A stretch of 64,000 nucleotides of DNA from assembly GCF_035222375.1 (NCBI RefSeq), contig NW_026946366.1, forward strand, positions 1 to 64,000. Direction: 5' to 3'. The translations under genes were made by a program, and so were the position numbers. The notes beneath the pieces are model-generated. The model saw only the letters and a list, made by a program, of their open reading frames with translations, was not told the DNA's origin and did not search any database. Positions within the stretch are counted from its first letter, which is position 1. Each line of letters opens with the position of its first letter. This document shows positions 23,259 to 34,575 of the stretch, piece by piece. This DNA comes from Podospora pseudocomata (Eukaryota > Ascomycota > Sordariomycetes > Sordariales > Podosporaceae).

Positions 23259-24977
23259 ATGGCTACAGCAACTATTACCACCACCATCCGCAAGAAGGAT
23301 GCGAACCTTCCACCAGAAAACGAGCGCTATCTGCGGTGTTGCGCAGATGTCGCCAACGCCCTGATCGAGGACCACGAGGCATCCAGAGACCCCAGCAAGC
23401 CCCGGAAGGATATCAATCTCAACAGCCTGCGCTCCAAGTTCGCAAAGAAGCACAAGCTCAACAATGTCCCACCACTTACGGCCATTATCGCCGCCGTCCC
23501 CGAACACTACAAGAAATACATCCTCCCCAGGTTGATCGCAAAGCCCATCCGAACATCGTCGGGTATCGCCGTAGTGGCGGTTATGTGCAAGCCTCACAGG
23601 TGTCCACACATTGCCTACACAGGAAATATTTGCGTCTACTGCCCCGGCGGCCCAGATTCTGATTTCGAGTACAGCACACAGTCCTACACCGGATATGAAC
23701 CAACCTCTATGCGCGCCATCCGGGCTCGATACGACCCATTCGAGCAGGCCCGCGGCCGTGTTGACCAGCTCAAGGCTCTGGGCCACTCTGTTGACAAGGT
23801 GGAATATATCATTATGGGCGGTACCTTTATGTCGCTTCCCGAATCCTACCGCAACGAGTTTATCTCCCAGCTTCACAATGCCCTTTCCGGATATGGTACG
23901 CCCGACGTCGACGAAGCCGTCCGCGCCGGCGAGCAAAGCAGTATCAAGTGCGTCGGCATCACAATCGAAACCAGACCAGATTACTGTCTCGCCAGTCACC
24001 TAACAGACATGCTCCGCTACGGCTGCACCCGTCTCGAAGTCGGCGTGCAGTCCCTCTACGAAGACGTTGCCCGTGACACAAACAGAGGTCACACTGTTGC
24101 CGCCGTCGCAGAAACATTCTGCCTTTCCAAGGACGCCGGATTCAAGGTCGTTTCCCACATGATGCCTGATCTTCCCAACGTGGGGATGGAGCGCGACCTG
24201 GACCAGTTCAAGGAATACTTTGAGAACCCTGATTTCCGAACTGACGGTCTGAAGATTTATCCTACCCTCGTCATCCGTGGGACAGGTCTCTACGAGCTAT
24301 GGAGAACGGGGAGATACAAGGGCTACACGCCCAACGGCCTCATCGACCTCGTTGCTCGCATCCTGGCTCTTGTACCGCCATGGACGCGTATCTACCGTGT
24401 CCAGAGAGATATCCCAATGCCCCTCGTCACATCCGGTGTCGAGAATGGTAACCTCAGAGAACTCGCCCTGGCTCGCATGAAGGACTTTGGCACCTCTTGC
24501 CGTGACGTCCGCACCCGCGAAGTGGGTGTCAACGAAGTGAAAAACAAGATCAGACCAAACCAGATCGAGCTCGTGAGGAGAGATTACACCGCCAACGGAG
24601 GATGGGAGACCTTCTTGGCCTACGAAGATCCCAAGCAGGATATCTTGGTTGGTTTGCTTCGGCTGAGAAAGTGCAGCGAGAAATACACCTTTAGGCCAGA
24701 ACTCACGGGGCAGCCGACGAGTTTGGTCAGAGAGTTGCATGTGTACGGCATGGCTGTTCCGGTGCACGCTAGAGATCCTAGAAAGTTCCAGCATCAGGGC
24801 TTCGGCACGTTGCTGATGGAGGAAGCGGAGAGAATTGCGAGGGATGAGCATGGGAGCGAGAAGTTGAGTGTTATTTCGGGTGTTGGTGTGAGGAGTTACT
24901 ACAGGAAGTTGGGGTACTGGTTGGATGGGCCTTACATGAGCAAGTGGCTGGATGGAAGGCCGGGGCCGGAGGAATAG
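23259..24977 (+). CDS. elp3: Elongator complex catalytic subunit Elp3
   Basis: Radical SAM plus GNAT enzyme that starts the cm5/mcm5 modification at wobble uridine 34 of tRNAs; works in the six-subunit Elongator complex. Single exon, 572 aa, near the usual family length. The radical-SAM iron-sulfur cysteines are C115, C125 and C128 in the C-x9-C-x2-C pattern ([19 protein letters not shown]). SAM-domain motifs [23 protein letters not shown] and RLEVGVQS follow. The acetyltransferase part (about residues 395-570) contains [13 protein letters not shown] and the acetyl-CoA loop [16 protein letters not shown], ending [18 protein letters not shown]. Frame fully intact. ATG context aaaATGG. Confidence 0.98.
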   Translation: MATATITTTIRKKDANLPPENERYLRCCADVANALIEDHEASRDPSKPRKDINLNSLRSKFAKKHKLNNVPPLTAIIAAVPEHYKKYILPRLIAKPIRTSSGIAVVAVMCKPHRCPHIAYTGNICVYCPGGPDSDFEYSTQSYTGYEPTSMRAIRARYDPFEQARGRVDQLKALGHSVDKVEYIIMGGTFMSLPESYRNEFISQLHNALSGYGTPDVDEAVRAGEQSSIKCVGITIETRPDYCLASHLTDMLRYGCTRLEVGVQSLYEDVARDTNRGHTVAAVAETFCLSKDAGFKVVSHMMPDLPNVGMERDLDQFKEYFENPDFRTDGLKIYPTLVIRGTGLYELWRTGRYKGYTPNGLIDLVARILALVPPWTRIYRVQRDIPMPLVTSGVENGNLRELALARMKDFGTSCRDVRTREVGVNEVKNKIRPNQIELVRRDYTANGGWETFLAYEDPKQDILVGLLRLRKCSEKYTFRPELTGQPTSLVRELHVYGMAVPVHARDPRKFQHQGFGTLLMEEAERIARDEHGSEKLSVISGVGVRSYYRKLGYWLDGPYMSKWLDGRPGPEE

Positions 24978-26181
24978 ATGGTGTGATGATGATAGCTTTA
25001 CATGGCCAAAGACCGGTTTGCATGAACAGGCGTTTCTTGGAAAGAATGGGAAGGGATGTATTGATGACTGAAAAGAAAGGACGTTCTATTTTGTGTGTAT
25101 TTGTTGACAGGAAAACATAAGCAAAGGTGTTGATACATGTCGTGATGTTGGCTTACTAGCCGCATTGCTCGGCCACAGACAGCCACAAAAGATCCTTGGC
25201 ACTCACCCGGTTCTCTTGCCCCTTTCCCGGCTGTTGTCATCTCAAAAACACAGTGAAGGCGTGATACAAGGTATATATCACGGAAGTTCGACATCACTAC
25301 ACATCAACACACAACTCTCCCTCTAGTCACTAGCTCCTCATCATGATCTCCCCGTCGGACATATGCCAATGCTTACCACCAAGCCCTCTCAGCAGGTCAT
25401 ATCTGTATCTTAGAGGTCTAGTTCTAGATGAGCAAACGACATGGGCTCAATGTCGTCAATTTATGCTTGTTTCCCAGCGGAAACTCTAGTCCAAAAAGTG
25501 ACTAGCGAAATGCTTCTGTCAGATCGCCAAGACGGACGGGTGCTGGCTTGGCTATGGTGAACCGGCGGTAGAGATACGAACTAGCAGCTACACAGCAGGC
25601 GAGGGGAACGTGATAGGGCTGAGAGCTTGTATCTTCCGCTTATGGGACAAGCTCGTGATATTGTCGACCAGGGACGGAGTTTTTGCAGGCCTGGAGGGCA
25701 GAATGGTGCGTTTCTGGGCGCAAGGCTAGTGGCTAGCCGATGTGAACTGGTGATGTTCGAACTGGAGGAGGCTGCGGCGTTGGGCATTAGAGGCCCAAGA
25801 GCATCAGGCAGAAGGATTCTGTTTGGGGTTGGGCGAATGGATGTCTCGAAAGGGCGATTGCGTGCTCGTGAAGGTGACCGCGATGGATGCTGAAGGAGGT
25901 ATAGGTCAGTCTTAGGGTCGGGCAAGGCTCGGTGGCGGTCATATGATTGCAGGCAGGTTCTGTGAAAGAATCAGTGGACTGTGCAAGGGGACAAGGGGTG
26001 AGGAAAGCAAGGGGATTATATGATGGCGAGCAGGGGGACAGGATGAAGTATAAAAGTACCTAGAGTCCTCTCTTTACCAGCATGTCTTCACCACCATCCA
26101 GCATCTCAAGCACATCCCAATCAACGCCAGCATCACCTGTCCATACTCAACAAGTTCTCTTCATCAAACACCACCGCCACA
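24978..26181. other. intergenic; transition from housekeeping to accessory block
   Basis: About 1.2 kb. Small open frames (for example 25581-25925 minus) show no family features. Contains the promoter of the Hce2 gene at its right end. No gene supported. Confidence 0.45.
26049..26056 (+). promoter_or_regulatory. TATA box of the Hce2 gene
   Basis: TATAAAAG lies 126 bp before the ATG at 26182, a normal spacing for an inducible fungal gene with a leader of about 90-100 nt. It is followed by a CA-rich leader. Confidence 0.55.
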
Positions 26182-26805
26182 ATGCGCTTCACAATGAAAA
26201 TAAACCTCGCCCTCGCCCTCGGCACCTTCCTCCTCGGAGCAGAGGCTGCTCCCGCTCCCGCTGCCTCTGCCCAGGAGACCGCCACCACCACCACCGACAA
26301 GGTCTTCAAAATCCACACCGACGACTTCGTCAAGTACTTTCCCCCAGGCACCACCCCTTCCCCTTCAGATGAAGCCATCCCTGCCGCCGTAACCCCCAGC
26401 AAGCTCAAGCTCAAGCTCCGCCACCCCTCCGAGTCCCCAGAGACCTCAGAGAACGCAGCCGCCATCCTCACCAAGCGCGGCAACTACTGTGGGCACTCCT
26501 CCTTCCACAACGTCCGTAGCAACGATTCCCCCACCACCGGTGACTGTTGGCAAATCTACCACAACATCGCCGGCGGCGGCTCATGGCAGGTCTGGACTTC
26601 TGCTCATCGCACTCTGGTCTCGTATGGCGGGTGTGAGTTTGGTGTGGAAATTGATCAGGATTGGATCTCGTTTCAGTATGTAGGCGCGTGGGACATTAGG
26701 GATTTGATTCGGGACTCGATTAACAACTATGCTTCGGGGGGTAAGGTTGGGACTTGGGGGGAGATGGAGTGTGGGATTAAGTATACGAAGTGGGGATTGT
26801 TTTAG
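26182..26805 (+). CDS. secreted Hce2/Ecp2-type cysteine-rich protein with Kex2 site
   Basis: A single-exon gene of 207 aa. Signal peptide MRFTMKINLALALGTFLLGAEA (cleavage before APAPA). A Pro/Thr/Lys-rich propeptide follows and ends in the dibasic Kex2-type site LTKR at residues 96-99. The mature part (about 108 aa) carries the Hce2 fold: YCGHSSF, SPTTGDCWQIYHNI, YGGCEFGVE, the DIRDLIRDSI helix and a final GEMECGIKYTKWGLF. Four mature cysteines would form two disulfides. Hce2 is the homologue-of-Ecp2 family; Ecp2 was described as an effector of a plant-pathogenic fungus, but Hce2 proteins are widespread and many may act in microbial competition, so a role is not assigned. A second, diverged member is at 53553-54158. 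Confidence 0.85.
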   Translation: MRFTMKINLALALGTFLLGAEAAPAPAASAQETATTTTDKVFKIHTDDFVKYFPPGTTPSPSDEAIPAAVTPSKLKLKLRHPSESPETSENAAAILTKRGNYCGHSSFHNVRSNDSPTTGDCWQIYHNIAGGGSWQVWTSAHRTLVSYGGCEFGVEIDQDWISFQYVGAWDIRDLIRDSINNYASGGKVGTWGEMECGIKYTKWGLF

Positions 26806-28426
26806 GGGAGGAGGTTGCTCTGGAGGTGGATGGTGATGAAGGGGAGAAGGGTTTGATCGAGGGGAGGTGTGGGGAGATGGGGATGATGATGGTGTGGTTT
26901 GGTGTTTGCAGTCGCGGTCGCGGTTGGCGTTGTGGGCGAAGATGGGTGAGGGAGAGGATGTGTCGAGGACTCGAGGTAGTTAGAGTGTCAATGAGAGCAG
27001 ACGGTATCAAGAAGATGTGACTTTGAGATTCAGGGTATTTCTGATGGTGATGTGACTGGAGCCATTACTGCATCCTGTTTCTGCTTTCTGCTCAGTGGTA
27101 GTTGACCGTGGATCAAGGAGGGATGCGTGGAAACCGGGCTGTTAAAATCGACAGTGGATGATCATGGATAGATCTGCCTTAGTCCTTGGAATGGGGTGGA
27201 CAGCCTAAAGAACTGACGAAGAAATGCCAGTAGGCGTCACGGTCAGAGAATTTCCAGGGAATAACGACGAGGTTGATGGGGTGCCTGGGAACAAGGGCGA
27301 GACATGCGGGACTGCTGTTGTGGAAGGTGGGCGGGAGGGAGTGGTCCAGTGGGCAGGGCTGACTAAGAGCCAGCGCTGCGTTACCCGCGTTACGCGTTCC
27401 CTCCTTCCACGTTCACCGTGATTTGCATCCTGTCGTCTTTAGACTCAAGCGATCAGTATCAGTTTATCTGGATAATCTCCATTCTCCTTTCTTGTGTCTG
27501 CCCGGACAAAAGCCTGACTACATTTCTGGCCTACAAAGCATTATAGATTTTTAAAAGGCAGACTTTTGACAGAGGCCTCAGAGAGTTCTATTCCAACATG
27601 AAAAGATCTCTCAACACAAACCGAGGGAGCTAGGCAGTGTTGATGCAAGGCCGCTGGTGTCGGCCGCCCGCCAAGCTCAGATCTGGAGGTGGTGTGCCGT
27701 TCCAAGGGGTAATTTCCAGTTGCTTTCGGGCAATACTGTACAAAATAGATACCTGGCTTCAAGTGCCTGCCACTCCTGGCCAATGTTTGCACCATTGACT
27801 AATGTGGGTGGTCGAGTGCCCCTTGAGACAATCCCAAGTCTCCCACACAATCACCCGACCGCCGACGCCAGGTGCAACAGACCACACGGCAGGCTTTCCC
27901 ACTCTCCTTTCCATCCATGTATTAGTTTCTCTGTCACACCTCCTTCTCTGTAACTTCCACTTGTTCCTGTCCGTTTGTCTCCCCCTTGTCCTTCTTGGTC
28001 GTTGACTGGCACACGCGCTCTGGGACCGACATCTCCACCACCAGACTCCCGAGACCAGTGACATCCGTGGTGTTGCTAAGATCAAGAGGCACTCCCTCGA
28101 AAGCGTGAGACAAACTGAATGTTGCTGAGCCCAAAGCCTCCCGACGTGATCTTGTCACAGACGAAGCTCCATCCCTAGGTGCTGCCTGAAGTTCGGGTTC
28201 GGTGAGGCAACCTGAAATGGCACGCTTGTCAGCTCGAGCAGGAAGATGCATAATGTATAGTGCAATATGGACATACTGCTCTGTATGAAACTCTCCGTTT
28301 CACACCAGGCTCCGAGGCCTTGGAGGTGTTGATCTCTCGCGTTATCTTGGTGGCTGCTCGTGGCTGAACGGTTCCGTTAGCACCGAGACCTCACGGCCCT
28401 TAACTCACTGCAGATACGCACCCATT
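26806..28426. other. intergenic, no gene supported
   Basis: About 1.6 kb. A purine-rich (GGGGA-type) strand bias follows the Hce2 gene to about 26950. Open frames such as 27934-28251 (minus, 105 codons) have no recognisable family and no intron support. Confidence 0.4.
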
Positions 28427-28754
28427 GTGACGCGGCCAAATCTTGCCTTGAGTGTTGACACGATGGAAGGGGTTGGAGACCTCAGGAGAGCACTCCCTCA
28501 AGACTCTTTCGTCTTATATATGGGAATGGATCCATCATTTTTACTACAGGACATGGCCCATGTTCTCTCAGCGCGAGGAGCAAGAGTGGTTGCTGACTGC
28601 TTCGTTGATAGCTCATATTGCTTTACTGCAGCTGTCCTTCTCGGCGGTGATCCGCGGCAGCAAGGTCGCTGAAGACATCTACCTGGACGAAGCCGGGGAA
28701 CGCTTTGCAGGCGCGGCAGAAGCAACACTGTCAGAATGCGTGTGCGTTTGCTAG
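28427..28754 (+). other. possible short gene remnant, unrecognised
   Basis: Two overlapping plus-strand frames (28427-28672 and 28452-28754) look more protein-like than the surroundings. The second encodes WPMFSQREEQEWLLTASL followed by a helical, hydrophobic stretch and AEDIYLDEAGERF, with a plausible amphipathic pattern. Neither has a clear start, domain or partner exon. This may be the end of a degraded fungal gene; it may also be chance. Confidence 0.2.
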
Positions 28755-29679
28755 GAATTCGAAAAGTATTCCTTGACCACCACATGACCGAATCATTCTC
28801 CGAGCTCTCCTAGTTCGCCAGAGCCTTGTTTACAAACTCGATGACGACCATCTACCTAAGGTACCTATCCTTTCTGCCCCACCCGGGGGCCACGACAATC
28901 TGCCTTATCGACATGGCCCTGATGTGAGATACCAGCATGTACCTAATTCTACCTATTCAGGGGCTGAGATTGAGGAGATTGTGCCTTCCGCATGAGGATA
29001 TGTCTTAGAAGACAGTAATCCTCAACAAAAGTGTATGTACCTCGTTGTAGTTGCAATGTATCCAGAGTCGGTGTAGCAGATCGGCTTCCATGCCGGTTCC
29101 TCGGCCTCCCCTGCCACATGCACGTTAAAATGACATCAAGGAAAATTTTTTCGCTTGTCTTAGACGCAATAAAAAGGAGAACAACGACGTCTCGGAGCCG
29201 TCGCCACACGGGAAGAAACAAGCTAATATAGGTACCTAGGCCTTCTTTCCCAACTAGTACGCTCACGCACTGTCTACCTGCACGTTCTAGCCACAAGAAT
29301 CACCTCTCCTGTTGCCAACGACGGTAGTGGCATGAGTCATCAGGCTGGTAGCGTCTTGTGTGTGATGTTATGAAAATCCTCAGTACACTTGCGGCGCAGC
29401 AAGGAGCCTTTTAACTTGGCGGAGCCGACTTTTGCCGCTGTCTGCCTTGCTTCGAGGCCAGTATCCAAACTGTCGGGTTGCCCTCGGGTCCAAAACTTGT
29501 ATTTCTGCTTCAAAATCAATAGCGGCGGATAATAAAACGGAATTTTGTCTGAGAAAGGGAGGGCACCAAGACAAGAGTTGCGGCCGACATCAGTGAGGCA
29601 GCCGTGGGCGTGGTCTGGTGGTGTGAACAAACAAAAGAAAGGGAGTCACAAAAAGGCCAAGATGAAACAAACAACGCAT
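28755..29679. other. intergenic, no gene seen
   Basis: No family-like open frame on either strand. Contains several tracts of the CTACCTAAGGTACCT kind (28850-28870, 28935-28960, 29230-29245), a common low-complexity spacer word in Sordariomycete genomes. Confidence 0.4.
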
Positions 29680-30300
29680 TCATCGTGCACCTAGATAGGA
29701 CACTTGTTCTCCCGGAAATTGACATTGCCCGGACAAAGCAAACTTGAAGTACCAATTGCTATAACTGGATAGTGGCATCCCCACAGCCTGAACTTGGTGG
29801 CCTGCTACCTCCCCCAAAGTCGCACAAGATCTAGACGACCTAATAGAGGACCGGATCGATGAAGAGATTCCATACCGGATGCCGGATACTTCCCCGTCGC
29901 ACCCTCCCTCCGACCACTGTTTGTTTTCAAGGCCGGGCATGACCTGTGCAGCTCGCGGGCGGCACAGGCACGCCGTCAAAGAATACCCCGGCTGGGACGG
30001 ATATGGCTCCGGATCATTGACTTCCCATCCCATTGGCTCTCGAGGTAGACTGTAACTCTCAAGCCCCCGGAGTTCATTCTGCTTTCCAGGCTGCTGGCTA
30101 GTTCTAATCTGTTTCCATCCAGAATCCGTGTTTTTCCTCCTCTCTGTCATTCTACATACCCACAGCACCTCCAAACTCTGATAAACTGGATCGGTAAAGG
30201 ATGAAATCGAATTCTGCTCCCAGAGAGCGACATAATCGCCGGGCTGCCCAACAATGTCATCGTCCTGCCTTTTGGCCGGCGACGCAAGGTCTTCATTCAT
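29680..30300 (-). CDS. hypothetical open frame, 206 aa
   Basis: ATG-initiated frame on the minus strand, open for 206 codons in a region otherwise poor in open frames. The N-terminal half is polar and acidic (MNEDLASPAKRQDDDIVG), the middle is Pro-rich, and near the C terminus is a short Ser-Ile-Arg repeat (SSSIRSSIRSSRS). No signal peptide, membrane span or known domain was seen. It could be a real unknown gene or a chance frame; a conservation test would decide. Confidence 0.25.
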   Translation of the reverse strand: MNEDLASPAKRQDDDIVGQPGDYVALWEQNSISSFTDPVYQSLEVLWVCRMTERRKNTDSGWKQIRTSQQPGKQNELRGLESYSLPREPMGWEVNDPEPYPSQPGYSLTACLCRPRAAQVMPGLENKQWSEGGCDGEVSGIRYGISSSIRSSIRSSRSCATLGEVAGHQVQAVGMPLSSYSNWYFKFALSGQCQFPGEQVSYLGAR

Positions 30301-30817
30301 CTTTCTCTTCTTACTCCTAAGTTTTTTTTGGTGATAGCTGTATTACTGACATGATAACATCAGTGGTCTTGAAGCCTGCCTACCGAAGTCTCAAAAACCG
30401 GAAACCTCTGTCGACGAAACTTGAACGAAACCCAACCCCGCCACGTCGAAATATACCAACAACTGGGGTTCACAAAAAGCCTTACACAATTGCTCTATCA
30501 GTGACAGACCTGCAATATCTTGAAGACAATTCAGGAAATAGCAACGTGAGCCCCACGAGATGCTAGTCAAAGATGGCCAGCGTCGCGTGGACAGAACCCA
30601 CCCCCCTCCTTCAACTCGAGTCGGATAACGGCTTTACAGCACCACAAGTGTGCTGCTGTAACGTTCAACATGTAGACAAGACGATCAGGCTTGGTTCAAG
30701 GCGTTGTCTTCGTTTGAAGTCTGTTGTCACTTGGACATGTTCCTCTTGGTCAGTAAGCGCAGCTCAATTTTCTCGTCTTGGTACCTAGTTCTCTCACTCA
30801 GCATCATCATAACATAC
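30301..30817. other. intergenic between hypothetical frame and tRNA-Leu
   Basis: No gene seen. Directly upstream of the tRNA-Leu gene. Confidence 0.4.
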
Positions 30818-30930
30818 GGCAAGGTGGCCGAGCGGTCTAAGGCGCCAGGTTCAGGCCCACTTGAATTAAACTACTCCTAGAGTATTTCCTGGTCTCGCAA
30901 GAGGCGTGGGTTCGAATCCCACCCTTGTCA
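30818..30930 (+). tRNA. tRNA-Leu (CAG anticodon) with 31-nt intron
   Basis: Acceptor stem GGCAAGG pairs with CCTTGTC (one G-T pair), discriminator A at 30930. D-arm GGCCGAGCGGTCTAAGGC, typical of class II tRNAs, long variable arm TCTCGCAAGAG, T-arm GTGGGTTCGAATCCCAC. The anticodon stem CCAGG/CCTGG encloses TTCAGG, then an intron at 30856-30886 after position 37, then T. Anticodon CAG (Leu). Mature length 82 nt. The intron word CTTGAA can pair with TTCAGG around the anticodon. A TTTT at 30937-30940 follows closely and is the likely pol III terminator. Confidence 0.94.
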
Positions 30931-31258
30931 CATCTCTTTTGCTCGTTTTGCATTCCAATTCTTCTTTCTTTTTGACGGACAGTACAACTGAGGGGGAGCT
31001 GCAAGGAGGCTTGAGAACTTGTCACTGGACTGTAAGATGAATGGGATATGAGAGCCGTGAATGCGCTGGAGGCAACGATGTTCACAGACTCTGGAAGGAC
31101 ATTAGGGAGGGTTGCTCTCTTGATGACGCAAGTCATTAAAGTCTTCATGAAGGAGAAAGATGGCCAAATCTAAAGCGAACACAGAAATCCAAAGCCCCCA
31201 GGTGTGGAAGTCCAGCTCCTACCAAACCAGAGTTCACATCAAACACCCTGTCCATTCC
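30931..31258. other. tRNA 3' flank
   Basis: Contains T-rich words (TCTTTTGC, TTCTTTCTTTTTG) within 60 bp of the tRNA end that can terminate pol III. No gene seen. Confidence 0.4.
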
Positions 31259-31945
31259 TCAAAATACCATCAGACTCAAACCCCATAGCACCGAATAGAA
31301 CGCCAGCCACTGGCCGGTACCAACTCTCTCCCCCCCCGACAAAGCAATACTAGCCGAAGGAATAGGAGCAAGCTGCGTCCTACTTGGACTTGACAAAACC
31401 GTCCCCGGCCCCGGTCTCTGCTGCACCAACAAACTCCCCTCTCCACCACCACCACCCGTGACCCTCGCCTCATACGAAGAAGAAGCAGCCGTCACACTTT
31501 CACTAGTATCTACTTCGCCTGTCGTGAGCCCCACAGTCAAAACCTCAGTCGTGGTGGTGGTTTCGGACTCACTCGAAAACAGCGGTCTATTCTCAGCCGG
31601 TGGGAACATTGCCGTCTGCGTAGGTGCAGCCTGCGGTGAGAGATGACAATAACTATCAAACACAGCCAGCGCAGAAGCAGTAGCTTCCGGCTCGGAAGGC
31701 ATGCACTTTGATGAGACGGCCCTGCTGATTATACTCTCGAATTTTATCGAGCTGGAGGCGCAGAAGCAGGAGTAGGAGGTTGTGCGGCCGCCGTCGCCGC
31801 AGCCGGAGACCATGTTCCTCACGATGTTGGACAAGGGGGCTTCGGCGCAGGGGGGGAGGGAGGAGTAGAGGGGGACTTGGTTGATGAAGATTCTTTGGGC
31901 TGTTGTTGCTGTGACAACTAGGAGGGGGAGGAGGAGGAGGCGCAT
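31259..31945 (-). CDS. CFEM-like GPI-anchored cysteine-rich surface protein
   Basis: Single exon, 228 aa. Signal peptide MRLLLLPLLVVTATTA. Residues about 20-100 hold six cysteines in a CFEM-like order (LPPCAEAPL, SGCGDGG, YSCFCASS, SKCMPSE, SYCHLS), two fewer than the classical eight-cysteine CFEM domain. A Ser/Thr-rich stalk (about 105-205) suggests O-glycosylation, and the C terminus is a hydrophobic tail (WLAFYSVLWGLSLMVF) after a small-residue region, as for GPI attachment. CFEM proteins sit on the fungal cell surface and can bind haem; with the reduced cysteine set that role is uncertain. Confidence 0.7.
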   Translation of the reverse strand: MRLLLLPLLVVTATTAQRIFINQVPLYSSLPPCAEAPLSNIVRNMVSGCGDGGRTTSYSCFCASSSIKFESIISRAVSSKCMPSEPEATASALAVFDSYCHLSPQAAPTQTAMFPPAENRPLFSSESETTTTTEVLTVGLTTGEVDTSESVTAASSSYEARVTGGGGGEGSLLVQQRPGPGTVLSSPSRTQLAPIPSASIALSGGERVGTGQWLAFYSVLWGLSLMVF

Positions 31946-32677
31946 GGTGCCTGTTGGATGGTGTTTAGGTGGTTGTGTTGAGGAGGGAACAATGAAGTCA
32001 TCGGGGTGGGTGGTATAGGTGGGTTTTATCCTGCGGTGGTGAAGCCTTGCTGAGTCAATTCAGAGATTGGTGTTGTGTTCAAACGGAAGATGCCGCAGCC
32101 TCGAAAAGCCATCAGCGTTTGGGAGATTAAAATAGTTGGGAATACGCGACGGCGGCTTTATGATGATTGCCACCTTTTGCGCTGAGGAATGATCATATCT
32201 GACGCTCCATCATCGCGCAGTACCGACTCGACAAGAAGAGACAAAATTTCGGCATGCAGGGAAATGGACTTGGCCGTTTCTAACTACCGGTCGCTATAGG
32301 TAGCCTGGTCAGATGTGGCGTTCGGCCCAGGCCGAGATTCTTTTTCTGAGCTCACAAGCGCGCGTTTACTGTTTGTCAGCTCGTCCGGTGTTGGACCCTG
32401 AAATGCTCGGTGGCACAAAAAGGGAAAATATTTCTAGCCTTGCTAGAGCTTTCGTGTTCATTGGTGTTCCTGACAGGGAAGCCAACAGAAAGGCCCCCAA
32501 ACGGCATTGCGGAGCTGAACCTTTTGGCCAGTTCAGGCGGCCATCAAAATTGCAAAGTTATTCAAGTATGGCAGAGCGAGCAAATATCAAACCGACCTGA
32601 TAAACTCGGTAATCAGCAATCAGTTCTTGCTTTGATGGTTTGCTTTTCTGTTTCGATTTCCATACCTTCCATCCCAA
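31946..32677. other. divergent promoter region
   Basis: Between the CFEM-like gene (minus) and a membrane protein gene (plus). No gene supported. Confidence 0.4.
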
Positions 32678-33936
32678 ATGCCGACCTCGCAGAGCGACCG
32701 GGTGGCCATTCTGCGGAGCCATCGTGTTCGATGGTTTGTGGTCGGCTGGCTAGCTTGGTTGAGCATTTCCGGTGCGCTGGTGATCGCACTAGCACCGTCT
32801 TCTCCCGTCATAATCGCCGTCCTCTCTGGAGTATGGGTCTTGTCAGTCACCGGTACCATCGCAGTATCCTTCCTGCTGCTGTTGGCATCACCTACCACTG
32901 AGAGCAACAAGCCATTGTGGCTTCGACTGAAAAGCAAGTATAGCCGCAACTTGGGGAGCACTGTCATAACCCTGTTCGCGGCGACGGTCACGCTACCCAT
33001 TCTGTACTGGAGTCTCTGGGATCCCGAGCGCAGGCGGAACGTTATTACGTTTGATCGTGATACTGTGGTAGGTCACCCCCAACTTCACACCCTATTCTTG
33101 AACCACTGTCTCATCAGTATTGAAACCTCGCAGGACAGCGTTCTCTTCCCCTCGATCACCCTCTTCCAACGAGCCGACTGGACATCGCAGGCCAACCTCG
33201 AAGTTGAGCCACCCCCCAAGTGTTTCCTGGGATGGCACAACGAAACCGCCCCAGACTGCGATATCACTTCAACATCATACACCGGATCTTGCCAATGCAG
33301 CAACAGATGGAGTGAAAGAATCGAAGACTTTGAGTGGCAAAACACCAGCTACCGCGCCTTCACTCTGACGTCGTCCCTCTCGATGGTGTCTCCAATGCCA
33401 ACATACCAAATGATCGTCCAAGCGTTCTTTACCTGTCAGTTAGCCCCTTCCTCAATCACGAATATACCTGAAAGCTGACACAGAAAACAGATGACACCGC
33501 CAAAGCCCGCACCGACGCCTCCCGCGTCCTCTCCCCCAGCCTCTGGATCGCCGTTTACGACCCAACATTGACAGTCCGAGAAGCACTAGAGAACGGCTAC
33601 ACCCGCATGGTTCTTATCAATGCCAACGGTATGACTGCTCTGAATCTCGGACTCAACTACCGCGAGGCGTTGGGCCATGCACCGGCGTATGACTACCACC
33701 TCTCCATATCGACAACACCCTCGATGGATTTGCAGTGCGACACCTCTGATGCAAAGGGAGCATCAGGGCTGTGCTGGTTGAGCTTGTTTCTGCAGTTTCC
33801 GAGTTTCGAGAGGCAGGTGTCGCAGCAGGATGTTGCGATGAAGTGGCAGGATGTCGCGGCTGATGCTGGTTCGTGGTTTGCGCTGTTTCAATTGCTGGGG
33901 TGGATTACTTCTGGGTTGGCGTGGTATAAGGGGTGA
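32678..33936 (+). CDS. uncharacterised membrane protein, two exons
   Basis: CDS join(32678..33434, 33491..33936), 400 aa. Donor GTCAGT, acceptor AACAG; the split codon gives FFTYDTAKARTDAS. Three membrane spans are clear in the first 130 residues (around WFVVGWLAWLSISGALVIAL, VIIAVLSGVWVLSVTGTIAV and VITLFAATVTLPILYW). A large, probably extracytoplasmic domain follows with paired cysteines (KCFLGWHNETAPDC, GSCQCSNRW) and N-glycosylation sites, then a last hydrophobic stretch (WFALFQLLGWITSGLAWY). No known domain is recognised. The reading stays open through 33069-33117, so that GT..AG stretch is not taken as an intron. Frame intact. Confidence 0.7.
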
Positions 33937-34575
33937 TGAAGGCGGATGCTGGTCATCCTGAAGCCCAGAAGCGAGATGCTCGTATATGACAGTGGTTTGG
34001 TGAAAAAGGTGGTTGTTAAGGTAAGCATAATGTCGGTAATCTGCTTTGTATGATAATGATTTGTAGTTAGTCTTGCCCCTATCTGTTACCCTAGCGACAT
34101 AATTCTTTGTTTATTCTTTCGCGATCCACTTCAGGGGTTCAGCACAAGCCAACATCCCTCCCCAAAAAAGAGGTCATTCTCCCCGTGTCCCCACTTCCTG
34201 CAGAGTCACAACGGCCCATCCTCACGTGAAAATTACTACAGCGCCTTGAGCCCACTTCCTGATCAGTGATCCCCTGCCCATTGGCCAGAACCTCCCAAAA
34301 CGACCCCTCCAAGGGTCTACGCCAAGACCTGTCTTACCCTCCAAAACCCACGATAAGAGAAATCCCCCCCACTTGGAAAGGCAAACAACACACCACGCAG
34401 CACGCCGCACCACAAAGTGCATTATCACCAACCTCCCTGACCGAATCACCCCTCTTCTGGCAGATATAATTTTCTGCCCAACGGCCTCTTCTCTCTTCAG
34501 TATTTCTTTTTCCTTCATGGGACGTTTGAAGCAACAAGGCGGCATCCATTTGATGCGTTGACCAAGACACACAAA
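33937..34575. other. intergenic
   Basis: No gene seen on the plus strand. A 246-codon minus frame (34222-34962) overlaps the next gene and reads as its antisense shadow. Confidence 0.4.

Noticed and set aside
33069-33117. Possible extra intron (GTAGGT..CATCAG) in the membrane protein at 32678
   Set aside because: Splicing it out brings an immediate stop (GTG TAT TGA); read-through keeps the frame open.
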